A DNA stretch of 64,000 bases from positions 1,178,001 through 1,242,000 of the forward strand of contig NZ_CP042828.1 in assembly GCF_008000995.1 (NCBI RefSeq). The letters are read 5' to 3'. How positions within the stretch are numbered: the stretch's first letter is position 1; the number at the start of each line of letters is the position of its first letter. Positions 51,596 to 59,635 of this stretch are shown here, piece after piece. Origin of the DNA: Ruania zhangjianzhongii (GTDB lineage: Bacteria > Actinomycetota > Actinomycetes > Actinomycetales > Beutenbergiaceae). A program made the translations under genes and the position numbers. Below the pieces are notes generated by a model, which made no database searches, was not told the origin of the DNA, and saw only the letters and a program-made list of their open reading frames with translations.

Positions 51596-51901
51596 ATGGA
51601 TACGGCGTCGCACCTCGACATCGAGGCCATTCGCCATGCCAGTAAGCGGTACGGCGTGCAGCGGCTCCGGGTGTTCGGATCGGTACTCGAGGATCACTTC
51701 GATCCGGCGCGCAGCGACATCGACTTCCTGGTGGATTTCCTGCCGGGGCGCGATGACGCGTTCGACGATTACTTCGGACTTCGCGAGGCGCTGACCGAGA
51801 TCGTTGGCCGCGATGTCGATCTGGTCGTCGCCCGTACGGTCAGGAACCCCTATTTCAAGGCGGCTGCCTTCAATAGTGCGCAGGATGTCTATGCGGCCTG
51901 A
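51596..51901 (+). CDS. mntA: MntA-type nucleotidyltransferase antitoxin
   Basis: A 101-residue minimal nucleotidyltransferase. The signature is GSVLEDHFDPARSDIDFLVD (GSxxx...SDxDxxV) with catalytic Asp residues, plus a third acidic site VDLVV. MntA proteins neutralise HepT toxins by adenylylating (AMPylating) a Tyr near the HEPN active site. The stop codon overlaps the hepT start region, as in other MntA-HepT pairs. Confidence 0.92.
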   Translation: MDTASHLDIEAIRHASKRYGVQRLRVFGSVLEDHFDPARSDIDFLVDFLPGRDDAFDDYFGLREALTEIVGRDVDLVVARTVRNPYFKAAAFNSAQDVYAA

Positions 51902-52289
51902 GTCCGCCGCCCGGATCTGGGATGCCGCCGCAGCCGCGAGGGCCGTACTCGAATTCGCGGCAGATCGAACGAAGCCCGAGTTTCTCGCCGATCTGATGCT
52001 GCGTTCCGCAGTGGAGCGTCAACTCGAGATCCTCGGCGAAGCGCTGAGCCACCTCCGCAAGGAGGATCGTGAGACCGCTCGACGTGTGCCAGAACTGGAC
52101 AGAATCGTTGGGATGCGGAACGTCATTGCTCACGAGTACGGCGATGTCGACTACGCGATCGTCTGGGCCGCTGTGACCCGCCGAGTCCCCGAGCTACTTC
52201 CTGTCCTAGATGCGCTGTTGGAGGAAGCCGGCCCAGCACCGGAGGTTGCTGAGCAGCCAGCGGTCGACGGCGAAACGCCCGCGCCGTAG
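51885..52289 (+). CDS. hepT: HepT-type HEPN ribonuclease toxin
   Basis: A 134-residue HEPN-fold toxin partner of MntA. The catalytic R-x4-H-x-Y motif is present in RNVIAHEYGD (about 83-90). HepT cleaves RNA, or tRNA ends, when free. A second in-frame ATG at 51891 could be the start. The last codons and stop lie inside copy 2 of the 36-bp repeat, in the same frame and offset as in fdhD. Isolated position suggests a mobile defence or stabilisation pair. Confidence 0.92.
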   Translation: MSMRPESAARIWDAAAAARAVLEFAADRTKPEFLADLMLRSAVERQLEILGEALSHLRKEDRETARRVPELDRIVGMRNVIAHEYGDVDYAIVWAAVTRRVPELLPVLDALLEEAGPAPEVAEQPAVDGETPAP

Positions 52290-52297
52290 GTCGGCCC
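52262..52297 (+). repeat. 36-bp dispersed repeat, copy 2 (hepT 3' end)
   Basis: Same outer blocks as copy 1 (GGTCGACGGCG and GCCGTAGGTCGGC). The TAG lies 25-27 bases from the start, exactly as in copy 1, and ends hepT. Confidence 0.7.
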
Positions 52298-52325
52298 GTC
52301 TGTCGCCCCTGGTAGCGTTGCGGCC

Positions 52326-52379
52326 ATGTCAGCAGCTTCCGCGGCCGGCTGTGCCGCAGTGAACGAGACGTCCCGCTAG
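52326..52379 (+). CDS. Possible 17-residue leader peptide
   Basis: MSAASAAGCAAVNETSR with a TAG stop lies at the base of a hairpin about 110 bp before the MFS start. The layout resembles leader-ORF attenuators of resistance genes, but the ribosome-binding site is weak and the peptide has no regulatory codon run. Confidence 0.3.
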   Translation: MSAASAAGCAAVNETSR

Positions 52380-52392
52380 CGGCGGGCGTCTC
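52365..52392 (+). promoter_or_regulatory. Hairpin overlapping the leader-ORF stop codon
   Basis: GAGACG-T-CCCGC pairs with GCGGGCGTCTC around a five-base loop (one bulged T). The arm contains the last leader codons, so a paused ribosome would melt it. It may be an attenuator for the downstream exporter. Confidence 0.4.
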
Positions 52393-52490
52393 AGCGATTC
52401 TCTTCACCTCGCCCAGCCGCTCCCTGGTCAGATTCGGAGCGGCACTCTTCGTGCTGCTCGGAAACCTCTCTCTGAGCAACGGAGTACCTG

Positions 52491-53906
52491 GTGTTCTCAA
52501 CTCTTCGCACTTCCCGTGGACGGAACTCGTCCCCGGCACGCGCATGGCTGGTGCTGTGCGCGATGTCGATGTTGCAGTTCTTCATCGCGGTCGACGTGAC
52601 CGTGGTCAACATTGCGCTGCCGTCGATCGGCGACAACTTCGGTGTTGACGCCCATTCCCTCACCTGGGTGGTGGTGGGATACACCATCACCGGCGGCGGG
52701 CTGCTGATGCTGGGCGGCCGCCTGGGCGACCTGCTCGGCCGGCGCCGTACCCTGCTGACCGGCACCGCCCTGTTCGGTGCCGCATCTCTGCTGGCTGGTC
52801 TGGCCCCGTCGTTCGGGCTGTTGGTCCTGGCCCGCCTGCTGCAGGGCGCCGGTGAGGCGATCGCACTACCCGCTGCGATGGCAACGATCGTGCTGATGTT
52901 CCCCGAGGGACCGCGCCGGTCCCGGGCACTGAGTGTGTGGGCGGCCGTCGCCAGCTGCGGTCTGGTGCTCGGCTTCGTGCTGTCCGGGATCATCACCGCC
53001 CATCTCGGGTGGCGCTGGATCTTCTTGATCTCCGTGCCGTTCATCCTGATCGTCCTGCTGGCCGGCCTCTTCCTGGTCGAGCGGGACCGGCCGATACATC
53101 GCGGCACCGAACCGTTGGACGTTCCGGGCGCTGTGCTGTTGACCGCGTGCCCGTTGCTGTTCACCTTCGGGGTGGTGGAGGCGGGCGAGCCCGGCACGCC
53201 CGGGTGGGTCGCTCCGGCGGCCTTGGTGGGGGCGGTGTTGGCCGGAGTCGGATTCGTGCGGGTGCAGGCACGTTCGCGGAATCCGTTGCTGCCGCTGGGC
53301 TTCTTCGCCAACCGCGCCCGGGTAGCAGCCAATCTGACCACGATGCTACTCAGCGGCGCGCTGTCCACCTCGTTCCTGTTGTTCACGTTCTACCTGCAGG
53401 ACCGGCTGGAGATCGGGCCGATCGGTGCCGGGGTGACGATGGTGCCGCTGGCGGTCGCCCTCATCGCGTTCTCCATGCTGGTGCCCCGGTTGTTGAGCAG
53501 ATGGGGAGCGCGAGCCTGCATCCTGGCAGGCCTCGCGTTCACCGCGGCCGCGCTGGCGGTGATCGCGCTGGTCGCAGTCCTCGGTGCAGGTGCGGCAGCG
53601 ATGGTCCCGGCGATGCTGTTGATCGCGGCCGGGATGGGCCTTGGCCTCGTAGGCCTGCAGTATGTGGCGGTCAGCGGCGTGACCGACGAGGACGCAGGCA
53701 CTGCCTCGGGTGTGCAGCGGGCGGCCGACCAGCTCGGCGGTTCCAGCGGGGTGGCGGTCTGCGTCGGAATCGGCTTCGCGCCCACGCTGCATGCCGGCGA
53801 CCCGTTCCTGGTCGCCACTGTGCTCGCCGGGATCGGGCTGGTCGTCGGGGTGGTGGTGGTCGGGCGCTTGCCCGCACCTGCTCCCGTCCAGAATCAGCAG
53901 GAGTGA
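52491..53906 (+). CDS. MFS drug exporter (DHA2-type)
   Basis: A 471-residue exporter with about 14 helices. The first helix contains FIAVDVTVVNIALPSIG, motif A is LGGRLGDLLGRRRTLL and the TM5 motif region is WAAVASCGLVLGFVLSG. A GTG at 52491 with GGAG upstream is the start. It is smaller than the His-tailed exporter at 22.5-24.2 kb and does not share the His-rich N-terminus. A leader ORF and hairpin upstream suggest attenuation. Confidence 0.85.
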   Translation: MFSTLRTSRGRNSSPARAWLVLCAMSMLQFFIAVDVTVVNIALPSIGDNFGVDAHSLTWVVVGYTITGGGLLMLGGRLGDLLGRRRTLLTGTALFGAASLLAGLAPSFGLLVLARLLQGAGEAIALPAAMATIVLMFPEGPRRSRALSVWAAVASCGLVLGFVLSGIITAHLGWRWIFLISVPFILIVLLAGLFLVERDRPIHRGTEPLDVPGAVLLTACPLLFTFGVVEAGEPGTPGWVAPAALVGAVLAGVGFVRVQARSRNPLLPLGFFANRARVAANLTTMLLSGALSTSFLLFTFYLQDRLEIGPIGAGVTMVPLAVALIAFSMLVPRLLSRWGARACILAGLAFTAAALAVIALVAVLGAGAAAMVPAMLLIAAGMGLGLVGLQYVAVSGVTDEDAGTASGVQRAADQLGGSSGVAVCVGIGFAPTLHAGDPFLVATVLAGIGLVVGVVVVGRLPAPAPVQNQQE

Positions 53907-53942
53907 GCACCCGCCCTGCCGTCGGGTCCTTGAGTACCGAGG

Positions 53943-53978
53943 GGTCGACGGCGGGGCTCTCCTGCCGTAGGTCGGCTC
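53943..53978 (+). repeat. 36-bp dispersed repeat, copy 3 (intergenic)
   Basis: Same outer blocks as the copies at 51494 and 52262, but 37 bp after the MFS stop codon, so it is not part of a gene here. Identical length argues for a mobile or copied element. Confidence 0.7.
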
Positions 53979-54032
53979 GCTGACCTCGGGCTGCTCGGGA
54001 ATGCTGGGTGATCCTGGCTGGTTGGTGCGGAT

Positions 54033-54857
54033 ATGTCTGCAGAACTCGGCCGATACGGAATCTGGGCGCGCCCCGAGCACGCCACCACCGAGCTGGCGCG
54101 CGAGATGGAGCACCTCGGCTACGGCACGCTGTGGATCGGCGGCAGCCCCTCGGAGCTGACCGAGATCGAGCCGGCGCTCGATGCCACCGAGCACCTGGTG
54201 GTGGCCACCGGCATCATCAATATGTGGCAGGTGCCGCCGGACGAGGCCGCCGCTTGGTTCCACCGGCTCGAGGAACTGCACCCGAGCCGGTTCCTGCTCG
54301 GCCTGGGCATCGGCCACCGGGAGGCGACCGCCGAGTACCGCAGCCCGTACGCCACCATCGTGGAGTACCTGGACCGGCTGGATGCCGACGGGGTGCCGGC
54401 CGAGCGCCGCGTGCTCGCCGCCCTCGGTCCCCGGGTGCTCGCCCTGGCCGCAGAGCGCGCTGCCGGCGCGCACCCGTACCTGGCCACCCCGGAGCACACC
54501 GCCATCGCGCGGGAGGTGATGGGCGCCGGGGCGTTGCTCGCACCGGAGCACAAGGTGCTGCTGCAGACCGATGCCGCCGCTGCCCGCGAGGTGGCCCGGC
54601 CAGTCGTCGAGCGCTACCTGCAGATGACCAACTACCGCAGCAACCTGCAGCGGCTCGGCTTCACCGAGGAGGACTTCGCCGACGGTGGCAGCGACGCCCT
54701 GGTGGATGCGCTCGTCGCCCACGGCGAGCTCGAGGTAGTCGCTGCCGCGCTTACCGCGCACCTGGATGCCGGCGCCGACCACGTCGCGGTCCAGTTCCTC
54801 GACGAGGACCCGCTCGCCGCTGCGCGTACTCTCGCCGAATCTCTCGACCTCAGCTGA
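54033..54857 (+). CDS. LLM-class F420-dependent oxidoreductase
   Basis: A 274-residue luciferase-like TIM barrel of the F420-dependent actinobacterial group (TIGR03620-like). Features are HLGYGTLWIGG near the N-terminus, NMWQVPPDEAAAWFHRLEEL, FLLGLGIGHRE (cofactor-loop region) and AHPYLATPEHTA. The substrate is unknown. F420 use is by family resemblance. It is convergent with selB and stands between the drug exporter and the selenium genes without evident operon partners. Confidence 0.88.
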   Translation: MSAELGRYGIWARPEHATTELAREMEHLGYGTLWIGGSPSELTEIEPALDATEHLVVATGIINMWQVPPDEAAAWFHRLEELHPSRFLLGLGIGHREATAEYRSPYATIVEYLDRLDADGVPAERRVLAALGPRVLALAAERAAGAHPYLATPEHTAIAREVMGAGALLAPEHKVLLQTDAAAAREVARPVVERYLQMTNYRSNLQRLGFTEEDFADGGSDALVDALVAHGELEVVAAALTAHLDAGADHVAVQFLDEDPLAAARTLAESLDLS

Positions 54858-54910
54858 TCGCGCCAGGTCGCACCAGCGGATTGGCCGGTTCACGCCGCCA
54901 CGGTGACCCG

Positions 54911-56719
54911 CTAGTGCCGCGGCCGCACCACCTCGCGCCTGCTCGCATCCACGCGCCGGGTCCAGCCGCGCCCGTCCAGGTACTCCAGCAGCGGGATCAC
55001 CACCCGACGAGTGGTGCCCAGCACCTGTTTGGCCGCGCTCGCGGTGAACGGCTGCGGCAGCGCCGCCAGCTCGCGCATCGCCCGCGCGGGAGCATCGGGG
55101 AGCAGCACGACCTCACCGGGCAGCCGGAGCAGCCGGCCCGCCCGCTCGGCCGCCGCCAGCTCGCGGGACCCCAGACCCAGCACCACCAGGTCCGCAGCTT
55201 CCGGTGCTCGGAACGGCGCCGCCCGCAGTCGAGTCTCCAGCTCTGCCACACCAGGCTCGGCCGGGCCCAGGTCCGCACGGTGCCCCGGCCGGGCCAGGAG
55301 ACCACCATGCTCCTCGAGCCCGGCGGCAGCGACCACGGCAGCGAGTAGGTCTGCGCTCGGTAGACCGAGGGCATCGACCGCTGCGCCGCGGGAGAGGCCC
55401 GCGGCCAGCGGCTCCCGCTCGTGCAGGGTGGCTACCAGCTCCGCCAGCTGCTGCTGCCAGCGGTGCAGCGCCGCCGGGTCCACCCACCAGTCGCCGACCA
55501 CCTGGACCTCCACCGGCGCCGGGGCGCCGACGCTGATCAGCCCGAGCGCTACCAGCCGTTCCACGGGCATCGCCCCGCGCCGGGCCACCTCCGCGGCCAC
55601 ATCGCCCTCCGGGCCCACCGCCGCGAGCGTGTCCGCGCGGCGGCGCCCGTCCCCGCGCCGGGCCAGCGCCGGCGGGTCGGCATCGAGGACCACGGCGCCG
55701 GCCCGCACCCGGCGGCTGCCCGCTGAGCGCAGCACCACCCGGTCGCCGAGCACCACCGGCACCGGGTGGTCGAACGTGATCCGGGCGTGCTCGCCGTCGA
55801 ACGGGCGGAGCCGCCCGGGCAGCGCCGCCGTGCCGACATGGACGTTCACCTGCTCCAGGGATGTGCCGAACTCCGCCCCGCTGGTCCGCCGCACATCCAC
55901 CGCCGAGGTGGCCGGCCACGCCTGCGGGGTGAGCAGGGCATCGCCGCGGCCGACCTGGCCCGGCTCGATACCACGCAGGTTGACCGCCACCCGGTTCGTC
56001 GGCCCGATCTGCTCGCAGTCCTCGCCCCGGCTCTGCAGCCCACGCACACCGGCCGGGACCAGATCCCCTGCACCGGCGACGGTGAGCCAGTCGCCGCGCC
56101 GGATCGTGCCGGCTGCGAGCGTGCCGGTGACCACGGTGCCCGCCCCGGCGATGCTGAACGAGCGGTCCAGCCAGAGTCGCACCCGCGCGTCCGCATCCGG
56201 CGGGCCGGCGTCGGCGAGCACACCGGCGAGCACCTCACGCAGCTCGGGCAGCCCGGCACCGGTCACCGCTGAGGTCACCACTGCCGGTGCATCCGCCAGC
56301 CCGGTGCCGGCTAGCTCCGTGCGCGCCTGGGCAAGCACCTCCTCGGCGCGGGCTGCATCGGCCCGGTCCGCGCGACTGAGCACCAGCACACCGCGGTCGA
56401 TGCCCAGCGCCGCCACCGCGTCCCGATGGTCGCTGGACTGTGCCTGCCAGCCTTCGTCGGCGGCTACCACGAAGCAGACCACCGGCGCCGGCCCCAGCCC
56501 GGCGAGCATGTTGGCGAGGAACCGCTCGTGCCCGGGCACGTCCACGAACGCCACCTCGCAGCCGGGCACCAGCGCGGTCCAGGCGAAGCCCAGGTCCACG
56601 GTCAGGCCGCGGCGACGCTCCTCGGCCAGCCGGTCCGGTTCGATCCCGGTCAGCGCTCGCACCAACGCCGACTTGCCGTGGTCCACATGCCCGGCCGTGG
56701 CCACCACGTCGCTGCTCAC
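54911..56719 (-). CDS. selB: Selenocysteine-specific elongation factor SelB
   Basis: GTPase that delivers Sec-tRNA to UGA codons with a SECIS hairpin. The 602 residues show AGHVDHGKSAL (9-19), DVPGHERFLANML (about 60-72), the EF-Tu-like domains II and III, and C-terminal winged helices for SECIS binding (about 430-602, LGTTRRVVIPLLEYLDGRGW). It is the last gene of selC-selA-selB, with a strong hairpin in the 84-bp gap after selA. Confidence 0.95.
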   Translation of the reverse strand: MSSDVVATAGHVDHGKSALVRALTGIEPDRLAEERRRGLTVDLGFAWTALVPGCEVAFVDVPGHERFLANMLAGLGPAPVVCFVVAADEGWQAQSSDHRDAVAALGIDRGVLVLSRADRADAARAEEVLAQARTELAGTGLADAPAVVTSAVTGAGLPELREVLAGVLADAGPPDADARVRLWLDRSFSIAGAGTVVTGTLAAGTIRRGDWLTVAGAGDLVPAGVRGLQSRGEDCEQIGPTNRVAVNLRGIEPGQVGRGDALLTPQAWPATSAVDVRRTSGAEFGTSLEQVNVHVGTAALPGRLRPFDGEHARITFDHPVPVVLGDRVVLRSAGSRRVRAGAVVLDADPPALARRGDGRRRADTLAAVGPEGDVAAEVARRGAMPVERLVALGLISVGAPAPVEVQVVGDWWVDPAALHRWQQQLAELVATLHEREPLAAGLSRGAAVDALGLPSADLLAAVVAAAGLEEHGGLLARPGHRADLGPAEPGVAELETRLRAAPFRAPEAADLVVLGLGSRELAAAERAGRLLRLPGEVVLLPDAPARAMRELAALPQPFTASAAKQVLGTTRRVVIPLLEYLDGRGWTRRVDASRREVVRPRH

Positions 56720-56752
56720 CGGTGGGCCTCCCGTCCTACCTGCTGCACGTCA

Positions 56753-56818
56753 TTGGAACCGGCTTGGCGCATTCGAACCCGGTTCTACGCGGGTTCGAAT
56801 GCGCTACGCGGGTTCCAA
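56753..56818. terminator. Nested hairpin between selA and selB
   Basis: An inner perfect 15-bp stem (56767-56781 with 56790-56804) is surrounded by an 8-bp outer stem, TTGGAACC (56753-56760) with GGTTCCAA (56811-56818). It may terminate selA transcription partially or control selB expression. The inner arm resembles a tRNA T-arm (GGTTCGAATGCG). Confidence 0.6.
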
Positions 56819-58162
56819 CCGACTCGGCTCGGCTCCTGCACCCGTCAGCGCTCGCCGCACCGCACCGGCAAGTACGCCGTCCTCGGCCGGCGGCACACAG
56901 CGCAGGTCCACCAGGCATCCGCCGTCGTGCACCCGCGCGAGCACGGCAGGCTCCCCAAGCCGCAGGCGGCGGGCCGTGACCTCCGGGAGCCGCAGTGCCC
57001 AGCCCGGTAGCTCCCGACCCGGGGCGCCGCCCCCACCGACCCGACCAGGGTGCGGCACCACCGCCACCTGAGCTCCGCCGTCGACGGCGGCCGCGAGGCG
57101 CTCGGTCCGATCCCGCAGGGCCTCCGGATCGGCACGCACGTATTCGCCTGCTGGCGCCGGGCCAGCGATCAGCGTGGCCTCCAGCGCCGCCAGGGCGAGC
57201 TTGTCCGCGCGCACGGCCCGGGCCAACGGGTGCCGAGCCAGGGTCGCGATCACCTCCGCCCGGCCGAGCAGCAGCCCGGCCTGCGGTCCGCCAAGCAGCT
57301 TGTCCCCGCTGGCGATCACCAGGTCCGCGCCCGCTTCGAGAGCAGTGGTGGCGTCCGGCTCGTCCGGCAGCACCGGCTCGGGGGTGAGCAGTCCGCTGCC
57401 CAGATCCGCCACCAGCGGCACGCCTTGCTCGTCGGCCAGGGTGCGCAGCTCGGCCAGGGAGACCTCCGCGGTGAAGCCGTGCACCCGGAAGTTACTCGGG
57501 TGCACCTTGAGCAGGCTGCCGGTCTCCGGGCCGACGGCGCGGGCGTAGTCGAGCAGGTGCGTGCGGTTGGTCGTGCCGACTTCACGCAGCCGGGCGCCGG
57601 TCGAGGTGATCAGGTCCGGCAGCCGGAACCCGGCGCCGATCTCGATCAGCTCACCCCGGCTGATTACCACCTCGCGGCCGGCGGCGAGCGCCGTGGTGGC
57701 CAGCACCAAGGCTGCGGCGCCGTTGTTCACCACCAGCGCGTCCTCGGCGGCCGGGCAGGCGGCCAGCAGCGCCGCCCGGGCACCCAGTCCGCGCTTGCTG
57801 CGGGTGCCGGTGGCCAGGTCCAGCTCCACGTCCACGTAGCCGGCGGCCGTGACCAGGGCCTCGACGGCTGCAGGGGAGAGCGGCGCCCGGCCGAGGTTGG
57901 TGTGCACCACCACGCCGGTGGCGTTCAGCACCGGGGTGAGGGAGGTGCTGCGCCGGGTGGTCAAGGCCGCGACCAGAGCCGCCGGGACATCCTCGGGCGC
58001 GAGGTCACCGGCCCGGGCTCGGTCCTGCTGCTGCCGGACCAGGGTCCGCACAGCGCCGGTACCCAGACGTTCGGCTGCCGCCGTGGCTTCGGGCAGGGCG
58101 AGCAGGTGGTCGGTGCGCGGGATCCGGCGGCGTGGGTCGTGCTCGCTGGTCGGATCGGTCAC
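56804..58162 (-). CDS. selA: L-seryl-tRNA(Sec) selenium transferase SelA
   Basis: PLP enzyme converting Ser-tRNA(Sec) to Sec-tRNA(Sec) with selenophosphate from SelD. The 452 residues have NATGVVVHTNLGRAPLS (about 80-96), the Lys-containing SGDKLLGGPQAGLLLG that binds PLP, and the C-terminal VARVHDGG region. The GTG start has GAGGAGG eight bases upstream, inside an 18-bp gap from selC, so the tRNA and mRNA form one transcript. Confidence 0.95.
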   Translation of the reverse strand: MTDPTSEHDPRRRIPRTDHLLALPEATAAAERLGTGAVRTLVRQQQDRARAGDLAPEDVPAALVAALTTRRSTSLTPVLNATGVVVHTNLGRAPLSPAAVEALVTAAGYVDVELDLATGTRSKRGLGARAALLAACPAAEDALVVNNGAAALVLATTALAAGREVVISRGELIEIGAGFRLPDLITSTGARLREVGTTNRTHLLDYARAVGPETGSLLKVHPSNFRVHGFTAEVSLAELRTLADEQGVPLVADLGSGLLTPEPVLPDEPDATTALEAGADLVIASGDKLLGGPQAGLLLGRAEVIATLARHPLARAVRADKLALAALEATLIAGPAPAGEYVRADPEALRDRTERLAAAVDGGAQVAVVPHPGRVGGGGAPGRELPGWALRLPEVTARRLRLGEPAVLARVHDGGCLVDLRCVPPAEDGVLAGAVRRALTGAGAEPSRLEPA

Positions 58163-58180
58163 CGAATCGCCTCCTCGATG

Positions 58181-58276
58181 TGGCGGAGGCGGACGGGAAT
58201 CGAACCCGCCAGGCCGAGATACTCGGTCTCACCGGTGTTGAAGACCGGGGGGCCCACCAGGAACCCTGACGCCTCC
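58181..58276 (-). tRNA. selC: tRNA-Sec (anticodon TCA)
   Basis: A 96-nt selenocysteine tRNA with CCA. The acceptor GGAGGCG pairs with CGCCTCC, the anticodon stem encloses CTTCAAC (anticodon TCA, reading UGA), and there is a long variable arm (GAGACCGAGTATCTCGGCC). It lies just before selA on the same strand, and selD is divergent. Confidence 0.95.
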
Positions 58277-58591
58277 CTGCGCCGCGAGCCTAGCAACAAG
58301 CACGTGACCGGGGTGGCATGACAGGTAACCCTGTGGGGTAGGCCTTGAGCCGATCGTCCTGGACAGTGCGCATCGGCACGGTGTCGCAGATTGTTCATCG
58401 GCCCAGACGAGACTGGCACACTCGTTGAGGTCGGTGTCGTGGAGTGGCACGGCGTCATCGCTATCGCACACGCTATGCGTCCGGCACGATCCACGTATGT
58501 GAGCCGCGCGCCAGCGTTACGGCTCAGATGCTTCGCGGGTTTAACCCCCGCCTCCGTTCGCGAGCGGGAGAACGGTGGCTAGGGTGGCGCT
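58277..58591. other. Intergenic region between selC and selD
   Basis: These 315 bases separate divergent selC and selD. They should hold both promoters. No convincing gene is visible; short open frames here lack support. A hairpin-prone CGGGTTTAACCCCCG lies near 58538. Confidence 0.5.
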
Positions 58592-59575
58592 ATGGAGAGA
58601 CTGACGTCCTTCGCCCGCGGCGGCGGGTGCGCGTGCAAGATCCCGCCCGGTGAGCTTGAGGACGCGGTCGGCGCGCTGACCGGGCAGGTCGGCGGCGCGG
58701 ATGCGCGCGTGCTGGTCGGCCTGGACGACGGCGACGACGCCGCCGCCGTGCTGGTCCGCGAGGATCTCGCCGTGCTGTCCACTGCGGACTTCTTCACCCC
58801 GGTGGTGGACGACGCCTACGACTGGGGCCGGATCGCCGCAGCGAACGCCCTCTCCGACATCTATGCCATGGGCGGCACCCCGGTGATGGCGATCAACCTG
58901 GTCGGCTGGCCCCGGGAGCGGCTGCCGATGGAGCTGATGACCGAGGTGCTCCGCGGCGGGCTGGACATCGCCACCGAAGCGAGCTGCCCGGTGATCGGTG
59001 GGCACTCCATCGACGACCCGGAGCCGAAGTACGGCATGGCCGTCACCGGCATCGCCGACCCGGCCCGGCTGCTTCGCATCGACGCCGCCGCCCCCGGTCA
59101 GCCACTCACGCTGACCAAGCCGATCGGCGTCGGCATCCTGAACAACCGCCATAAGGCGACCGGGGAGGTCTTCGCCGAGGCGACCGCCTCGATGACTCGG
59201 CTGAACCGCGATGCCGGTCGCTCCGCCGTCGAGAACGGCCTGAAAGCCGCTACCGACGTGACCGGTTTCGGCCTGCTCGGCCACCTGCACAAGCTCTGCC
59301 GCGCCTCCGGTGTGGGGGCGGTGATCGACCGGGCCGCTGTGCCGGTGTTCCAGGCCGCACTGGACGCGCTCGCCGACGGGTATGTGCCCGGCGGCAGCCG
59401 ACGCAACCTGGACTGGGTGAGACCGCACCTGACCACCGGGCCGGGGATCACCGACGATGACCTGGTGCTGCTCGCGGACGCGCAGACCTCCGGCGGGTTG
59501 CTGGTTGCCGGCGAGCTGCCCGGGCACCCGGTGATCGGGCACACCGTGGCCGGGTCGGGGATCACCGTCCGCTAA
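58592..59575 (+). CDS. selD: Selenophosphate synthetase SelD
   Basis: Makes selenophosphate from selenide and ATP. The 327 residues start with the active-site GGGCACK: Cys13 and Lys16 align with E. coli Cys17 and Lys20, so it is a Cys form and not itself a selenoprotein. ATP-site motifs STADFFTPVVDD and IGGHSIDDPEPKYGMAV follow, with NAL-SD-YAMGG. It is divergent from selC-selA-selB and convergent with the formate dehydrogenase operon, sharing a terminator. Confidence 0.96.
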   Translation: MERLTSFARGGGCACKIPPGELEDAVGALTGQVGGADARVLVGLDDGDDAAAVLVREDLAVLSTADFFTPVVDDAYDWGRIAAANALSDIYAMGGTPVMAINLVGWPRERLPMELMTEVLRGGLDIATEASCPVIGGHSIDDPEPKYGMAVTGIADPARLLRIDAAAPGQPLTLTKPIGVGILNNRHKATGEVFAEATASMTRLNRDAGRSAVENGLKAATDVTGFGLLGHLHKLCRASGVGAVIDRAAVPVFQAALDALADGYVPGGSRRNLDWVRPHLTTGPGITDDDLVLLADAQTSGGLLVAGELPGHPVIGHTVAGSGITVR

Positions 59576-59582
59576 CCCCCCG

Positions 59583-59634
59583 CGGGTCGTCCTGTCAGGA
59601 GTGCGCCCTGGCGCACGGGTGACATGACGACCCG
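59583..59634. terminator. Bidirectional terminator of selD and formate dehydrogenase operon
   Basis: Layered stems CGGGTCGTC/GACGACCCG (59583-59591 with 59626-59634), TGTCA/TGACA and GTGCGC/GCGCAC lie between the convergent stop codons of selD and the NrfD-like gene. Confidence 0.75.
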
Positions 59635-59635
59635 G

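Noticed and set aside
58391-58582. A 63-codon frame in the selC-selD gap
   Set aside because: Biased composition, no start signal and no recognised family.
58592-59575. SelD as a selenoprotein with in-frame UGA
   Set aside because: The active-site position is Cys in the continuous frame; there is no internal TGA.
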